A stretch of DNA of 64,000 bases from Stutzerimonas stutzeri (GTDB taxonomy: Bacteria > Pseudomonadota > Gammaproteobacteria > Pseudomonadales > Pseudomonadaceae). The stretch is from the NCBI RefSeq assembly GCF_000952685.1, contig NZ_JYHV01000014.1, positions 124,001 to 188,000 of the forward strand, given 5' to 3'. The translations under genes and the position numbers were made by a program. Position 1 is the first letter of the stretch, and every line of letters starts with the position of its first letter. Below the pieces are notes generated by a model. It was given only the letters and a program-made list of their open reading frames with translations, searched no databases and was not told the DNA's origin. Of the stretch, positions 16,851 to 26,272 are shown piece by piece.

Positions 16851-17623
16851 TGAGCCAGGGACGTCGTCTTACCGGTCCGAAAAAATACTTTGCCGTTGTG
16901 CTGGCTGTTCTGTTCATTCTGCTGATCTGGCAGATCGCGGCCTGGAGCCTGCCGGCGTTTCTGATGCCGGGAATTCCGGTCGTTTTCGAGCGATTGCTTA
17001 CCACGGTTCAAGAGCCTGTGTTCCGTGAGGGGCTATACGGCAGCATGAGTCGGCTGGGCAGTGGGTACAGCTTTGCATTGCTGTTCGGTATCGGGTTCGG
17101 TTTGGTGGGAGGTGTGCTGTTTTTCTTCCGCGAAATCCTGCGCTCGGCCATCGTGATTCTTCAATCGATTCCCTCGATCGCCTGGGTGCCGTTGTTTCTC
17201 ATCGTGATGGGATTCGGCAATCTACCCATCATCGTGGTGGTCGCCTTGGCGGCGTTCTTCCCTATGGCGTTGTCTGTGATGAATGCCACCGAAAGTGTGC
17301 AGCCAGTCCATGTTGCCGCCGCTCGGGTAATGGGGGCATCGCGCTGGCAATTGCTGCGACGGGTCTATCTGCCAGCGGTCATGCCGGAGCTGATCACTGG
17401 CGCGCAGCTGGCCTTCGGTAACGCGTGGCGGGCGCTGATCTCGGCGGAAATGCTGATCGGCTTTGGTCAGGGCCTAGGACGCTCGCTTGCCTATTCCGGC
17501 GAGATTGCCGATATGGCAGGGGTGATGATGAACATCCTGGTCATCGCCATTCTCGCGACCCTGATCGATCAGGTCGTGTTGGAGAAATTCAAGCAACGTA
17601 TGCTGCGCTACCAGTACGTTTGA
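16850..17623 (+). CDS. ABC transporter permease (SsuC/TauC-like)
   Basis: The inner-membrane permease, 257 residues with about six helices. The EAA loop that contacts the ATPase is seen as HVAAARVMGASRWQLLRRVYLPAVMPELITGAQLAFGNAWRALISAEML, typical of the SsuC/TauC branch. The start ATG overlaps the TGA of the ATPase gene by one base, which argues for translational coupling. The following gene begins ten bases downstream with GTG and encodes a second exported protein. Confidence 0.94.
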   Translation: MSQGRRLTGPKKYFAVVLAVLFILLIWQIAAWSLPAFLMPGIPVVFERLLTTVQEPVFREGLYGSMSRLGSGYSFALLFGIGFGLVGGVLFFFREILRSAIVILQSIPSIAWVPLFLIVMGFGNLPIIVVVALAAFFPMALSVMNATESVQPVHVAAARVMGASRWQLLRRVYLPAVMPELITGAQLAFGNAWRALISAEMLIGFGQGLGRSLAYSGEIADMAGVMMNILVIAILATLIDQVVLEKFKQRMLRYQYV

Positions 17624-17633
17624 GAGGTGCGCC

Positions 17634-18341
17634 GTGAAGTCATGGCTGCTGTGGCTGATGCTCCTGTTGATGGTCCCTGTCAGCTCTTTTGCGGCGCCTT
17701 TGCACGCGCTACTGATTGGTGAATATCGACCGCTCAAGGCGACAGAAGCGGAGCCGGTGACCGATGGATTCGAGGCCTTATGGCTTGCTCGCTTGGGTGA
17801 GTTGCTGGGTAGCGATATCGCTCTGGTCGACCCAGGCGCGCGGGCCGATCTCAAGGTTGGAGCGACCGCCTCGGGCGCGGTCTACTACGCCAGCGAGCTT
17901 GCAGGGCTGACGGCAGCCGACACGGGACCTGCCAAATGGGCGGAGCTTGCTGGTAGGCCGTTTTGTGTCGCGGCGGGCAGCCCACATGCCAAGGTCGTTG
18001 CCTCTCGCTTCGGTGCTCATGCCCGCGCTTTTCCCAGCACTGCGCAAGCGCTGATCGGTTTGAAACTCGGTGAATGCCAGGCGGTGGTAGCTGATCGTCT
18101 ATTGCTGCAGCAGATCGCCGCTCTTCCCGAATGGCGTCGCTATAACCGGCTGCTGCCCGGATTAGAAGAAGCCGTTTTGCCTTTGCGAGTCGAGGCGGAT
18201 GACGTGACGCTGCAGCAGCGGATCGAGCAGGCCGTTTCATCCAACCGAGGAAGACAGATGCTGGCCGACGTCACTCAGCACTGGGTTGATGAGGTCGCCT
18301 TCCAGGCCTATGTATTGGCCGACACACTGGATTGCCACTAA
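17634..18341 (+). CDS. Orphan periplasmic solute-binding-like protein
   Basis: A 235-residue exported protein with a signal peptide (WLLWLMLLLMVPVSSFA-APLHA). The rest resembles a short, divergent type-3 or phosphonate-like binding domain: ALIGLKLGECQAVVADRLLLQQI is typical of the part of family 3 binding proteins where the second lobe closes, and AGRPFCVAAGSPHAKVVASRFG resembles the first-crossover segment. It is the fourth gene of the importer operon and starts with GTG ten bases after the permease, with GAGAGG upstream. I cannot say whether it delivers a second ligand, helps load the main binding protein or senses the substrate. It converges on the Sco1 gene. Confidence 0.65.
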   Translation: MKSWLLWLMLLLMVPVSSFAAPLHALLIGEYRPLKATEAEPVTDGFEALWLARLGELLGSDIALVDPGARADLKVGATASGAVYYASELAGLTAADTGPAKWAELAGRPFCVAAGSPHAKVVASRFGAHARAFPSTAQALIGLKLGECQAVVADRLLLQQIAALPEWRRYNRLLPGLEEAVLPLRVEADDVTLQQRIEQAVSSNRGRQMLADVTQHWVDEVAFQAYVLADTLDCH

Positions 18342-18369
18342 GGTCTGCTGAGCGCCTGTTATCCCAAGA

Positions 18370-18987
18370 TCACTCGGCTTCGATTACCTGCGACAGAGCT
18401 TGGCGCAGGCCATCCAGTTTAAGTGGGGTGCGAATGTACCCGCGCAGCTTGCCCTCGGGGCTGACAATCGCCAGGTTACCGCTGTGACTGACGCTGTAAT
18501 CGCCCTCGGTATTCTCTGCGGGGATGAACGGGAGGCCCAGCGCCTTGGACAGTTCTTGCAGTTGCCTCATGTCGCCGGTCCAACCTTTGAATCCTGCTCG
18601 GTAATAGCCGAGATAGGTACGCAGCGCCTCGGGAGTGTCCCGGGCCGGATCGGCGCTGACCAATATCAATTGGAGCTGATCGCTGATAGAGGGCGGTAAC
18701 TGGCCGAACAGGCGGCGCATGTCACTCAGCGTCGTAGGACAGATATCCGGACAAGCAGTGAACCCGAAAAACAACAGATGCCAGCGGCCGCGTAGCGAAT
18801 CGGTCGCGACGGCCTGGCCGTGCTCGTCCACGAATTCCAGGTTCGGCAGCTGCCGTTCACGCGGAAGGAGCAACAGGTTCGCCTCATCGAGCAAGGCGTT
18901 GCGGTCGAGCCCAAAGGTAGCCGGACAGAAGGCCAGCAGACCCAGCAGCGCTCCGCTGCGGATGGTCGCAGCCGCCGTGCGAAACAC
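18370..18987 (-). CDS. Sco1/SenC family copper chaperone
   Basis: An exported or membrane-anchored thioredoxin-fold protein of 205 residues. The copper-binding CxxxC motif is at C79 and C83 (FTACPDICPT), and the third ligand, a His, is H168 in YSVSHSGNL. Sco proteins deliver copper to, or reduce, the CuA site of subunit II of cytochrome c oxidases, and some support cbb3 assembly. An N-terminal hydrophobic segment (SGALLGLLAFCPATFGL) anchors or exports it. The gene lies two bases downstream of apt on the same strand and close to anr and hemN. A caa3 oxidase with a CuA subunit lies 26 kb away, which gives it an obvious client. Confidence 0.88.
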   Translation of the reverse strand: MFRTAAATIRSGALLGLLAFCPATFGLDRNALLDEANLLLLPRERQLPNLEFVDEHGQAVATDSLRGRWHLLFFGFTACPDICPTTLSDMRRLFGQLPPSISDQLQLILVSADPARDTPEALRTYLGYYRAGFKGWTGDMRQLQELSKALGLPFIPAENTEGDYSVSHSGNLAIVSPEGKLRGYIRTPLKLDGLRQALSQVIEAE

Positions 18988-18989
18988 GC

Positions 18990-19538
18990 CTAGCGCTCGT
19001 TCAGCTCGAATGCGGTCAGCGTGAACGTGGGGATGCCCATGTCCTGCAACTTGCGCGAGCCACCCAACTCAGGCAGGTCGATGATCGCAGCAGCTTCGTG
19101 AATATGAGCGCCCATGCGGCGAACCAGCTGAGCAGCGGCAACCAGCGTGCCGCCGGTTGCAATCAGGTCGTCCAGCAGTAGCACCGAATCACCTTCGCAG
19201 AGGCTGTCTGCATGCACTTCGAGGTAGGCTTCGCCGTATTCGGTGCGATAGGAGGCAGCCAGCACGTCGGCCGGGAGCTTGCCTTTCTTGCGGAATAGAA
19301 TCAGCGGGCGGTTCAGCTCGTAGGCGATGATCGAGCCGATGATGAAGCCGCGGGCATCCAGCGCTCCGACATGGCTGAAATCACTTTCGACATAACGCTG
19401 GATCAGGCTGTCAGCCACCATGCGCAGGGCTTTGGGCGACTGCAATAGCGGGGTGATATCCCGAAATATCACGCCTGGTTTCGGAAAATCCGGGACCGGG
19501 CGTATCAGCGTCTTGATCGAGAACTCATCGAAAATCAT
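18990..19538 (-). CDS. apt: Adenine phosphoribosyltransferase
   Basis: Apt salvages adenine by joining it to PRPP to form AMP. The 182-residue protein has the PRPP-binding motif [21 protein letters not shown] and the adenine-side segment [18 protein letters not shown], with the N-terminal [21 protein letters not shown] that marks the family. Start at 19538 is chosen by family length; a longer frame to 19598 is only an open extension into the anr end. Gene order apt-anr is conserved in Pseudomonas. Confidence 0.96.
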   Translation of the reverse strand: MIFDEFSIKTLIRPVPDFPKPGVIFRDITPLLQSPKALRMVADSLIQRYVESDFSHVGALDARGFIIGSIIAYELNRPLILFRKKGKLPADVLAASYRTEYGEAYLEVHADSLCEGDSVLLLDDLIATGGTLVAAAQLVRRMGAHIHEAAAIIDLPELGGSRKLQDMGIPTFTLTAFELNER

Positions 19539-19548
19539 ACGGACCCCA

Positions 19549-20283
19549 CTACGCGTCCATGTTTCCGCCCGCCAGGGCGCATAACCGAATGGAGTCAAGG
19601 ATACGAACTTCCTTGCCTTCGGCTTCCAACAGGCCGTTCGCCTGACAGCGAGTGAACACGCGGGAGACGGTCTCTACCGCCAGCCCCAGGTAGCTGCCGA
19701 TTTCGTTGCGAGACATGGGTAGACGGAACTGGTTGGCCGAAAAGCCACGCGCACTGAAGCGGGCCGACAAGTTGATCAGAAAGGTCGCGATGCGTTCATC
19801 GGCGGTTTTCTTTGACAGCAGCATCATCATCTGCTGATCATCGCGAATCTCACGGCTCATGATGCGCATCAGCTGGCGGCGCAGTTGAGGCAGCAGCACG
19901 CTGAGCTCATCGAGGCGATCGAAAGGAATTTCGCAGACCGAGGTCGTTTCAAGCGCTTGTGCGGATACCGGATAGGTTTCTGTATCCATGCCGGAAAGCC
20001 CGACCAGCTCGCTAGGCAAGTGGAAACCCGTGATCTGCTCTTCGCCGGCGTCCGTGACGCTGAACGTACGCAGGGCCCCGGAGCGAATGGCGAACACGGA
20101 ACTGAACGCATCGCCCTGACGGAAAAGCATCTCACCTTTTTTGAGTGGACGCCCGCGCTTGACGATGTCATCCAGCGCCTCCATATCCTGCATGTTCAGA
20201 GAGAGCGGAAGGCACAGGCCGGAAAGACTGCAATCCTTGCAATGAGGTTGCGGCAGCTTGCGGGCCTTGATCGACTCGGACAT
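19549..20283 (-). CDS. anr: Anaerobic regulator ANR (FNR family)
   Basis: Anr is the oxygen-sensing Crp/Fnr regulator that turns on low-oxygen respiration, denitrification and arginine fermentation. The 244-residue protein has the four cysteines of the oxygen-labile [4Fe-4S] cluster: C15, C18 and C24 in [11 protein letters not shown], and C117 in SVCEIPF. The cyclic-nucleotide-like barrel follows, with [22 protein letters not shown]. The helix-turn-helix ([23 protein letters not shown]) carries the E-x-x-S-R residues that read TTGAT half-sites. Candidate ANR boxes in this window lie upstream of hemN and of the distal ccoN gene. Confidence 0.97.
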   Translation of the reverse strand: MSESIKARKLPQPHCKDCSLSGLCLPLSLNMQDMEALDDIVKRGRPLKKGEMLFRQGDAFSSVFAIRSGALRTFSVTDAGEEQITGFHLPSELVGLSGMDTETYPVSAQALETTSVCEIPFDRLDELSVLLPQLRRQLMRIMSREIRDDQQMMMLLSKKTADERIATFLINLSARFSARGFSANQFRLPMSRNEIGSYLGLAVETVSRVFTRCQANGLLEAEGKEVRILDSIRLCALAGGNMDA

Positions 20284-20378
20284 TGGCGTTCCTGAAAAAC
20301 CTTACGGGACGCGCAAGATTAACTCAGGCACGGGACATAGGCCAATTGGCACAAGGGTCGCAGGTCGGTTTTTAAGGA

Positions 20379-21761
20379 TTAGATGGCTTGGGAAAGACGC
20401 GGAGCGGAGCGTACAGACAGGTAACGGTCGAACAGCATGCACACCGAGTGGGCCAATAGACGTCCGGTTGGCGGGATGACAATGGCGTCATCCTGCAGTT
20501 GAATGAGGCCATCGGCGGCCATCTGCTCCAGGGCTGGCCAGATCGTCTCGAAGTATGTCTTGAAGCCGATCCCATGGTCCCGCTCGATTTCTTCGAAGTG
20601 CAGCTCGAAATTGCACGCCAGTGCCTGAATCACCCGGCGTCTGATGTGATCGTCTTCATTGCAGCGCAGTCCGCGAACCGTTGCCAATTGACCCTGGTCC
20701 AGCGTCTGTTGGTAGAGGGTGATATCGCTGTTGTTCTGGCAGTACAGGTCACCAATCTGGCTGATCGCCGAAACGCCCAAGCCGATAAGATCGCAGTAGC
20801 CGTGGGTGGTATAGCCCTGAAAGCTGCGTTGCAGTTTGCCGTCTTCTTGGGCCATCGCCAGTTCGTCGTCAGGCAGGGCGAAATGATCCATGCCGATATA
20901 ACGGTAACCGGAACGGGTCAGCCGTTCCGTGCTGTGTTGCAGCATCGCCAGCCTGTCCGCCGACGCCGGGATGTCTGCGGCGTCGATTCGTCTTTGTGTC
21001 ATATACCGTTCAGGGGCATGCGCATAACTGGATACGGTTACGCGGTCCGGTTGCAGGGCAATGACAGCATCCACTGTTTGCGCGAAACGTTCCGGCTTCT
21101 GTAGCGGTAATCCATAGACGAGATCAATCTGTATCGTTCGGTATTGCAGGGTTCGAGCGGCCTCGATGATCGTCTGGGTCTGCTCGAACGTCTGCACTCG
21201 ATTGATGGCCCGCTGCACCGCCGGATCCAGGTCCGGCAGGCCGATGCTGACGCGGTTGAATCCGAGCTCGCGTAATAGCCCGAGGGTCGGCCAGTCCGCA
21301 TCACGCGGATCGATCTCGATGCCGAAGTCTGCGTGATCGTCGTCCTGCAGACTGAACTGCTTGCGCAGGTGCGCCATTAACTGTCGCAATTGCTCATGGC
21401 TTAAGAAGGTCGGTGTGCCGCCACCGAAAAATAACTGTTCGACCACCTGATCAGCGCCGAGGTGACAGGCGATCATCTCGATTTCCTTTTCCAGGCGCTG
21501 CAGATAAGAAGACGCTCGTCCGCTATCGTCGGTGATGACCTTGTTGCGCCGGCAGTGGTAGCAGACGCTGGCGCAGAACGGTAGATGAACGTATAGCGAA
21601 AGCGGCCGGCTGGCATGCCGGCTGCGACGCAGCGCGTGCAGCAGATCAAACGAACCCAGGCTGCCGCTGAACTGGAATGGCGACGGGTATGACGTATAGC
21701 GTGTCCCGGGCTGATCGTAACGATGGATCAGATCGGCATCCCAGCGAATGGCGTCGAACAT
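20379..21761 (-). CDS. hemN: Oxygen-independent coproporphyrinogen III oxidase
   Basis: HemN is a radical SAM enzyme that decarboxylates coproporphyrinogen III to protoporphyrinogen IX without O2, so haem can be made under microaerobic or anaerobic conditions. The 460-residue protein has the cluster motif at C63, C67 and C70 ([10 protein letters not shown]), the SAM-binding [11 protein letters not shown], and the N-terminal [11 protein letters not shown] seen in true HemN proteins but not in the HemW look-alikes. It is divergent from nadE, and a class II ANR promoter lies in the shared upstream region (box centre 65 bases from its start codon). Confidence 0.96.
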   Translation of the reverse strand: MFDAIRWDADLIHRYDQPGTRYTSYPSPFQFSGSLGSFDLLHALRRSRHASRPLSLYVHLPFCASVCYHCRRNKVITDDSGRASSYLQRLEKEIEMIACHLGADQVVEQLFFGGGTPTFLSHEQLRQLMAHLRKQFSLQDDDHADFGIEIDPRDADWPTLGLLRELGFNRVSIGLPDLDPAVQRAINRVQTFEQTQTIIEAARTLQYRTIQIDLVYGLPLQKPERFAQTVDAVIALQPDRVTVSSYAHAPERYMTQRRIDAADIPASADRLAMLQHSTERLTRSGYRYIGMDHFALPDDELAMAQEDGKLQRSFQGYTTHGYCDLIGLGVSAISQIGDLYCQNNSDITLYQQTLDQGQLATVRGLRCNEDDHIRRRVIQALACNFELHFEEIERDHGIGFKTYFETIWPALEQMAADGLIQLQDDAIVIPPTGRLLAHSVCMLFDRYLSVRSAPRLSQAI

Positions 21762-21791
21762 CTTACGTTCTCGGTTGACTGCGGTGACGGG

Positions 21792-21833
21792 ATTCTAGGA
21801 TGCACGCCGCCACGCAGACTTGACCTGTATCAA
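21792..21833 (-). promoter_or_regulatory. ANR-dependent promoter of hemN
   Basis: An FNR/ANR box, TTGACCTGTATCAA, lies at 21820-21833 (consensus TTGATNNNNATCAA, nine of ten half-site positions). On the minus strand a -10 element TAGAAT lies at 21797-21792. The box centre is then about 41.5 bases upstream of the expected start point near 21785, the classical position for FNR-activated promoters. The box is palindromic, so weak influence on the divergent nadE is also possible. Confidence 0.82.
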
Positions 21834-21953
21834 GCGAGCTCGGACCGGCAGCGGACGCCGGACTGGTGGTGCGCAGGAGGAGATTTATTCGCTGGATTGT
21901 GGTCGATTAGTCAAACTAGGATCCCGAATCGTCCACTCGCACAGGAGAACTCC

Positions 21954-22781
21954 ATGCACAGCCGCCAGCAAGAGATCGCTGCCGCCCTCAACGTTTGCTC
22001 GCCCTTCGACGGCCCTGCCGCTGTACAGGCTGAGATCGACCGGCGTGTCGCCTTCATACAGTCATGCCTGCGCGAGTCTGGCCTCAAGACGCTGGTTCTG
22101 GGAATCAGCGGTGGCGTCGATTCGACCACTGCCGGCATGCTCGCGCAGCGTGCGGTCGAAGGCATGCGTGCCGCTGGAGAAGGAGACGATTACCGCTTCA
22201 TCGCCGTCCGCCTGCCGTATCAGGTTCAGCACGACGAAGACGAGGCGCAACTGGCGGTCGATGCGATCAAGCCGGACGAATGCCATACGGTGAACATCGG
22301 CGCCGCTGTGCAGGGATTGTCGCGAGCGACCGAGGCGCTGGAGGCGCTGACGCCCGAGAAGCGCGACTTCGTGCTGGGCAATACCAAGGCGCGGATGCGC
22401 ATGGTGGCTCAGTACACTATTGCCAATGCACGCCAAGGCTTGGTCATCGGCACCGATCATGCGGCCGAAGCAGTGATGGGATTCTTTACCAAGTTCGGTG
22501 ACGGTGCCTGTGATCTCACGCCCCTGGCTGGCTTGGTCAAACACCAGGTCAGAGAGCTGGCCGCCGCCTTAGGGGCGCCTGAGCAATTGGTGAAGAAAGT
22601 CCCTACGGCCGACCTGGAGGAGCTTTCGCCCGGCAAGCCGGACGAAGACGCGCATGGCGTGTCCTATCGGGATATCGATGCCTTTCTGCAGGGCCAGTCT
22701 GTGCCAGACGAGGCGGCTCGCATCATCGTCGACACCTACGACAAGACCGCGCACAAACGTCAGCTACCTAAAGAGCCCTGA
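21954..22781 (+). CDS. nadE: Ammonia-dependent NAD synthetase
   Basis: NadE amidates nicotinic acid adenine dinucleotide to NAD with ammonia and ATP. The 275-residue protein has the ATP-pyrophosphatase P-loop [13 protein letters not shown] (GISGGVDS from residue 50 to 57) and the conserved [26 protein letters not shown]. There is no glutaminase domain, so this is the short E. coli-type enzyme. ATG at 21954 has an AGGAG site seven bases upstream; the frame stays open to 21723 through the hemN promoter, which is not coding. Confidence 0.95.
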   Translation: MHSRQQEIAAALNVCSPFDGPAAVQAEIDRRVAFIQSCLRESGLKTLVLGISGGVDSTTAGMLAQRAVEGMRAAGEGDDYRFIAVRLPYQVQHDEDEAQLAVDAIKPDECHTVNIGAAVQGLSRATEALEALTPEKRDFVLGNTKARMRMVAQYTIANARQGLVIGTDHAAEAVMGFFTKFGDGACDLTPLAGLVKHQVRELAAALGAPEQLVKKVPTADLEELSPGKPDEDAHGVSYRDIDAFLQGQSVPDEAARIIVDTYDKTAHKRQLPKEP

Positions 22782-22796
22782 CGGATCGAGGCCAGG

Positions 22797-22837
22797 GGCA
22801 CGCTTATCGGACATTGCCGGTATGCCCTGAGCGTGCC
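22797..22837. terminator. Inverted repeat between convergent nadE and TauE/SafE genes
   Basis: GGCACGCT at 22797-22804 pairs with AGCGTGCC at 22830-22837. The 25-base loop can itself form an imperfect inner stem (GGACAT with ATGCCC). It fills most of the gap between two convergent stops and may act as a shared terminator, though no T-tract follows on either side. Confidence 0.4.
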
Positions 22838-22838
22838 G

Positions 22839-23567
22839 CTAATGGTGAAGATGTGCGGGCGCCTGCTGTTGGGGCGCATGAGTGCCGTGGCCCATGAGCC
22901 ATTCTTGATGTGGGCCTGGCAATGTCCACAGGCCGAACACAATCACCATGGTTCCGCCGAGCATGCGTACGCCGCGTTTGCGTAGCATGGCAGTTAGGCG
23001 ATCGGCAGCCAGGCCGGTGGCCAGGAGCACGGGCCAGGTGCCGATACCGAATGCCAACATTAGCAGTGCACTGTCCAGTGCGTTGCCCTGGCTTGCTGCC
23101 CAGAGCAAGGTGCTATAGACCAACCCGCAAGGCAACCAACCCCAGAGGGCGCCCAGCAACAGTGCTCGCGGCAGGCTCCTGACCGGCATCAGCCGGCTGG
23201 CAAATGGCTGGATATGGCGCCACAGGCCCCGCCCCAGCGCTTCGATACGCGTCAGGCCGCTCCACCAGCCTGCCAGATACAGGCCCATGCTGATCATCAG
23301 GAGCGCGGCTACGACGCGCAGCGCCATGGCGGCAGGGCTGTTGGCGACCGCCCAGCCGGCCAGCCCGATGAGCAGACCGGCACTGGCGTAGCTGAGGATT
23401 CGACCCAGGTTATAGGCGACCAGCAGGCGCAGGCGTCTGCCCCTTTGCTCCGGTGGAATCGCCATGGTCAAAGCACCCATCAACCCGCCGCACATGCCCA
23501 GACAATGCCCTCCGCCGAGCAGGCCGAGGACCAGGGCAGACACTAGCAGTGGCAGCAGTTCAGCCAC
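22839..23567 (-). CDS. TauE/SafE-type HCxGMCGG membrane protein next to ccoS
   Basis: A 242-residue membrane protein with about six helices that begins LVSALVLGLLGGGHCLGMCGGLMGAL. The HCxxMCGG motif in the first helix resembles the transmembrane domain of DsbD/CcdA-like proteins and suggests thiol or metal handling, which fits the cbb3 and copper context. The C-terminus is His-rich (MGHGTHAPQQQAPAHLHH), possibly a metal site. GTG at 23567 is chosen because the protein then starts at the first helix and overlaps ccoS by eight bases; ATG at 23597 is an alternative. It is the last gene of the cco accessory operon. Confidence 0.8.
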   Translation of the reverse strand: MAELLPLLVSALVLGLLGGGHCLGMCGGLMGALTMAIPPEQRGRRLRLLVAYNLGRILSYASAGLLIGLAGWAVANSPAAMALRVVAALLMISMGLYLAGWWSGLTRIEALGRGLWRHIQPFASRLMPVRSLPRALLLGALWGWLPCGLVYSTLLWAASQGNALDSALLMLAFGIGTWPVLLATGLAADRLTAMLRKRGVRMLGGTMVIVFGLWTLPGPHQEWLMGHGTHAPQQQAPAHLHH

Positions 23568-23769
23568 GATCGGTTTTCCCTTTGTCGCTGCCGCCATCCG
23601 CCTGCTCGACACCGGCGCGGTGCTTGGGATCTTCCTCATCGAACAGGATGCTATGAGCGGGGCCGTCCAGATCATCGTACTGACCGCTGTCGACTGCCCA
23701 GAAAAGGACCCAGATGGCCAAGGCGACCAGAACCACGGCGACGGGGATCAGAATGTAAAGTGCGGCCAT
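23560..23769 (-). CDS. ccoS: Cbb3 oxidase assembly protein CcoS
   Basis: CcoS is a small membrane protein needed to insert cofactors (haems and the copper of the active site) into cbb3 oxidase. The 69-residue protein has one helix (YILIPVAVVLVALAIWVLFWAV) followed by the diagnostic DSGQYDDLDGPAHSILFDEED and a charged tail. The tail is longer than the helix and rich in Asp, Glu and Lys. It lies between ccoI upstream and the TauE/SafE-type gene downstream, in the standard accessory order G-H-I-S. Confidence 0.93.
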   Translation of the reverse strand: MAALYILIPVAVVLVALAIWVLFWAVDSGQYDDLDGPAHSILFDEEDPKHRAGVEQADGGSDKGKTDRG

Positions 23770-23820
23770 ATGAGCCTCCAGAGCGTTACGGCAAGGCAGG
23801 GCGGACCAAGCGTGAGGCTT

Positions 23821-26265
23821 TTATCCTACGCTAGCCAGGGCTGGCTGATGGTGGGCGGAAGGACTCGGCAGTCGGGTCAGCCGCAAGGCGTTCAGTACCA
23901 CCAGCAGCGAGCTCGCCGACATACCCAGGGCTGCCCATAGCGGGGTAACCCAGCCGATGGCGGCAAATGGCAGAATCAGGCCGTTGTAAAGACTCGCCCA
24001 GGCCAGGTTTTCGATGATGATTCGACGGCTGCGACGGGCCACGGCGAATGCCTGCACCAAGCTGTCGAGACGGTTACTGAGCAGGACCGCGTCGGCGCTG
24101 GTCTTGGCCAGATCGGTCGCCGAACCCATGGCCACACTGATGTTCGCAGCCGCCAGCACCGGTGCGTCATTGACGCCGTCACCCAGCATCAACACGCGAC
24201 GGCCTTCGGCTTGCAGCCGTTGCAGGTGGGTGAGCTTGTCGGTTGGGGTCATCCCGCCATGTGCTTCGGCGATGCCGAGCTGGCGAGCGACCTCATCCAC
24301 CATCGGCGAGCTGTCACCGGATAGCAGGACGGTTTTCCAGCCACGACGCCTGCATGCATCCAGTAGTGCGGGCGCGTCCTCGCGCAGGCGATCCTGGAGT
24401 ACCAGCCACGCCAGCGGTCCCTGCATGTCGCCCAGCAGCAGCCATTGGCCATGGTCGCCGGGAATAGCCGGGGCAGTACCGGCGTAGCCGGCGGCAACGA
24501 AGTCGGGCTGACCAATGCGCAGGACGCGTCCATCGACCGAGCCCTGCAGACCCAGCCCGGGGACGTTGTCCACTGCATCGGCTGCTTGCGGCGCTCGGCC
24601 GAACGCTTTGGCGATCGGATGCTCGGAGCGGTTCTCCAGCGCGGCAGCCAGCGCTAGGCAGGCGTCGCCATCCAGGTCGGCCAGGGGGCGAACCTCGCTC
24701 AGGGTCAGGCGCCCTTCGGTCAGGGTACCGGTCTTGTCGAAAATCACCGTGTCAATGTGATTGAGCCCCTCGAGCACGTGCCCGCGAGTGAGCAATAGGC
24801 CAAGCCGGTGCAGCGTTCCGGTCGCTGTGGTCAATGCCGTTGGGGTCGCCAGCGACAACGCGCAGGGGCAGGTGGCAACCAACAAGGCGAGAACGATCCA
24901 GAACGCGCGTTGCGGGTCTATCTGCCACCAGACGAAGCCGACTACGGCGGCGGTCAGCAGCACGATCAGCAGGAACCACTGTGCGACCCGGTCGGCCAGT
25001 TCGGCCAGTCGGGGTTTGTCCGACTGGGCGCGTTCGAGCAGAGTCACGATGGCGGACAGGCGGGTGCCGTCGCCCAGAGCACCCACCTCGATGATCAGGC
25101 CGCCCTCAACGTTGAGGGTGCCGGCGGTGACGGTGTCACCGGTGCCTCGTGCCTGTGGCAGATATTCCCCGGTGAGGACCGATTCGTCGATGCTCGATTG
25201 TCCATGGACGATACGACCATCGGCCGGGATCAATGCGCCAGGATGCACCAACACGCGATTGCCGAGCTGCAGCTCGCTGAGCAAAATGCGCGTCGTTTGG
25301 CCGTCTTCAGAGAGTTTCAGACAGGACGTCGGCAACAGGTTGACCAATTGCGCGGTCGCCGCGGCGGTGCGTTCCCTTGCACGGCGCTCCAGGAAGCGCC
25401 CGGCGAGCAGAAACAGCGCAAACATACCTACTGCGTCGAAATACAGATCGCCCTGGCCGGTCACGGTCGACCAGATGCCTGCGACGTAGGCGCCGCCGAT
25501 GGCCAAGGAAACCGAGACATCCATGGTCAGATGGCGGGTGCGTAGATCCCGTAGCGCGCCCTTGTAGAAGTCGGTACAACAATAAAAAACGATAGGGGTG
25601 GTCAGCAGCAGGGCGGTCCAGCGAAGAATGCTGGCCATGCCTGGCGAGAGGTCGATGTTGAACTCTGGCCAAGTCGCCATGGTTGCCATCATGACCTGCA
25701 TCCAGAGCAACCCGGTCACTCCCAGTTGACGCATGCTGCGACGGTTTTCCTGTGCGAGGCGCTCTGCCGCCTGGTCGGCCTGGTATGGATGCGCGGCGTA
25801 ACCGATGCGTCGGAGCTCAGCGAGCAGCTCGCTGAGCGGCAGGGCGGCATCGCTCCAGCGGACCCGCAGGCGGTGATTGGACAGGTTCAGGCTGGCCTCG
25901 GCAATTCCGTCGAGTCCGCGTAGATGTTTCTCGATCAGCCAACCGCAGGCGGCACAGCTGATGCCTTCGATCATCAGGGAGGTGCTGGCCAGTTCGCCTT
26001 CGTGCTGCACGAATGGCTGCTGCACGTCCTTGCGATCATAGAGGGCCAACTCTTCGGCGAGTGCCTGTGGCAGAGCGTCGGGATTGATGGAGGCATCGCT
26101 ACGATGCAGGTAGTAGCTTTCCAGTCCGCCCTGAACTATCGCTTCTGCGACCGCCTGGCAGCCAGGACAACACAGCGCCCGCTGCTCGTTGAACACGCGG
26201 GCGTGGAAGGCGCTGCCAGCAGGAACAGGAAGCCCGCAGTGGTAGCAGGGAGTAGGACTCGCCAT
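23821..26265 (-). CDS. ccoI: Copper-exporting P1B-type ATPase for cbb3 assembly
   Basis: CcoI (FixI/CopA2) pumps Cu+ across the inner membrane for the CuB site of cbb3 oxidase. The 814-residue protein has an N-terminal Cys-rich segment (CYHCGLPV and CCPGC), a heavy-metal domain with C104-x-x-C107 (GISCAACGW), the TGE motif near 365-367, the intramembrane CPC at 466-468, the phosphorylated Asp at 510 (DKTGTLTEG) and the hinge motif GDGVNDAPVL. It is a slow-transport assembly pump, distinct from detoxifying CopA. It lies eight bases from ccoH and is followed by ccoS. Confidence 0.95.
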   Translation of the reverse strand: MASPTPCYHCGLPVPAGSAFHARVFNEQRALCCPGCQAVAEAIVQGGLESYYLHRSDASINPDALPQALAEELALYDRKDVQQPFVQHEGELASTSLMIEGISCAACGWLIEKHLRGLDGIAEASLNLSNHRLRVRWSDAALPLSELLAELRRIGYAAHPYQADQAAERLAQENRRSMRQLGVTGLLWMQVMMATMATWPEFNIDLSPGMASILRWTALLLTTPIVFYCCTDFYKGALRDLRTRHLTMDVSVSLAIGGAYVAGIWSTVTGQGDLYFDAVGMFALFLLAGRFLERRARERTAAATAQLVNLLPTSCLKLSEDGQTTRILLSELQLGNRVLVHPGALIPADGRIVHGQSSIDESVLTGEYLPQARGTGDTVTAGTLNVEGGLIIEVGALGDGTRLSAIVTLLERAQSDKPRLAELADRVAQWFLLIVLLTAAVVGFVWWQIDPQRAFWIVLALLVATCPCALSLATPTALTTATGTLHRLGLLLTRGHVLEGLNHIDTVIFDKTGTLTEGRLTLSEVRPLADLDGDACLALAAALENRSEHPIAKAFGRAPQAADAVDNVPGLGLQGSVDGRVLRIGQPDFVAAGYAGTAPAIPGDHGQWLLLGDMQGPLAWLVLQDRLREDAPALLDACRRRGWKTVLLSGDSSPMVDEVARQLGIAEAHGGMTPTDKLTHLQRLQAEGRRVLMLGDGVNDAPVLAAANISVAMGSATDLAKTSADAVLLSNRLDSLVQAFAVARRSRRIIIENLAWASLYNGLILPFAAIGWVTPLWAALGMSASSLLVVLNALRLTRLPSPSAHHQPALASVG

Positions 26266-26272
26266 CGACCGA

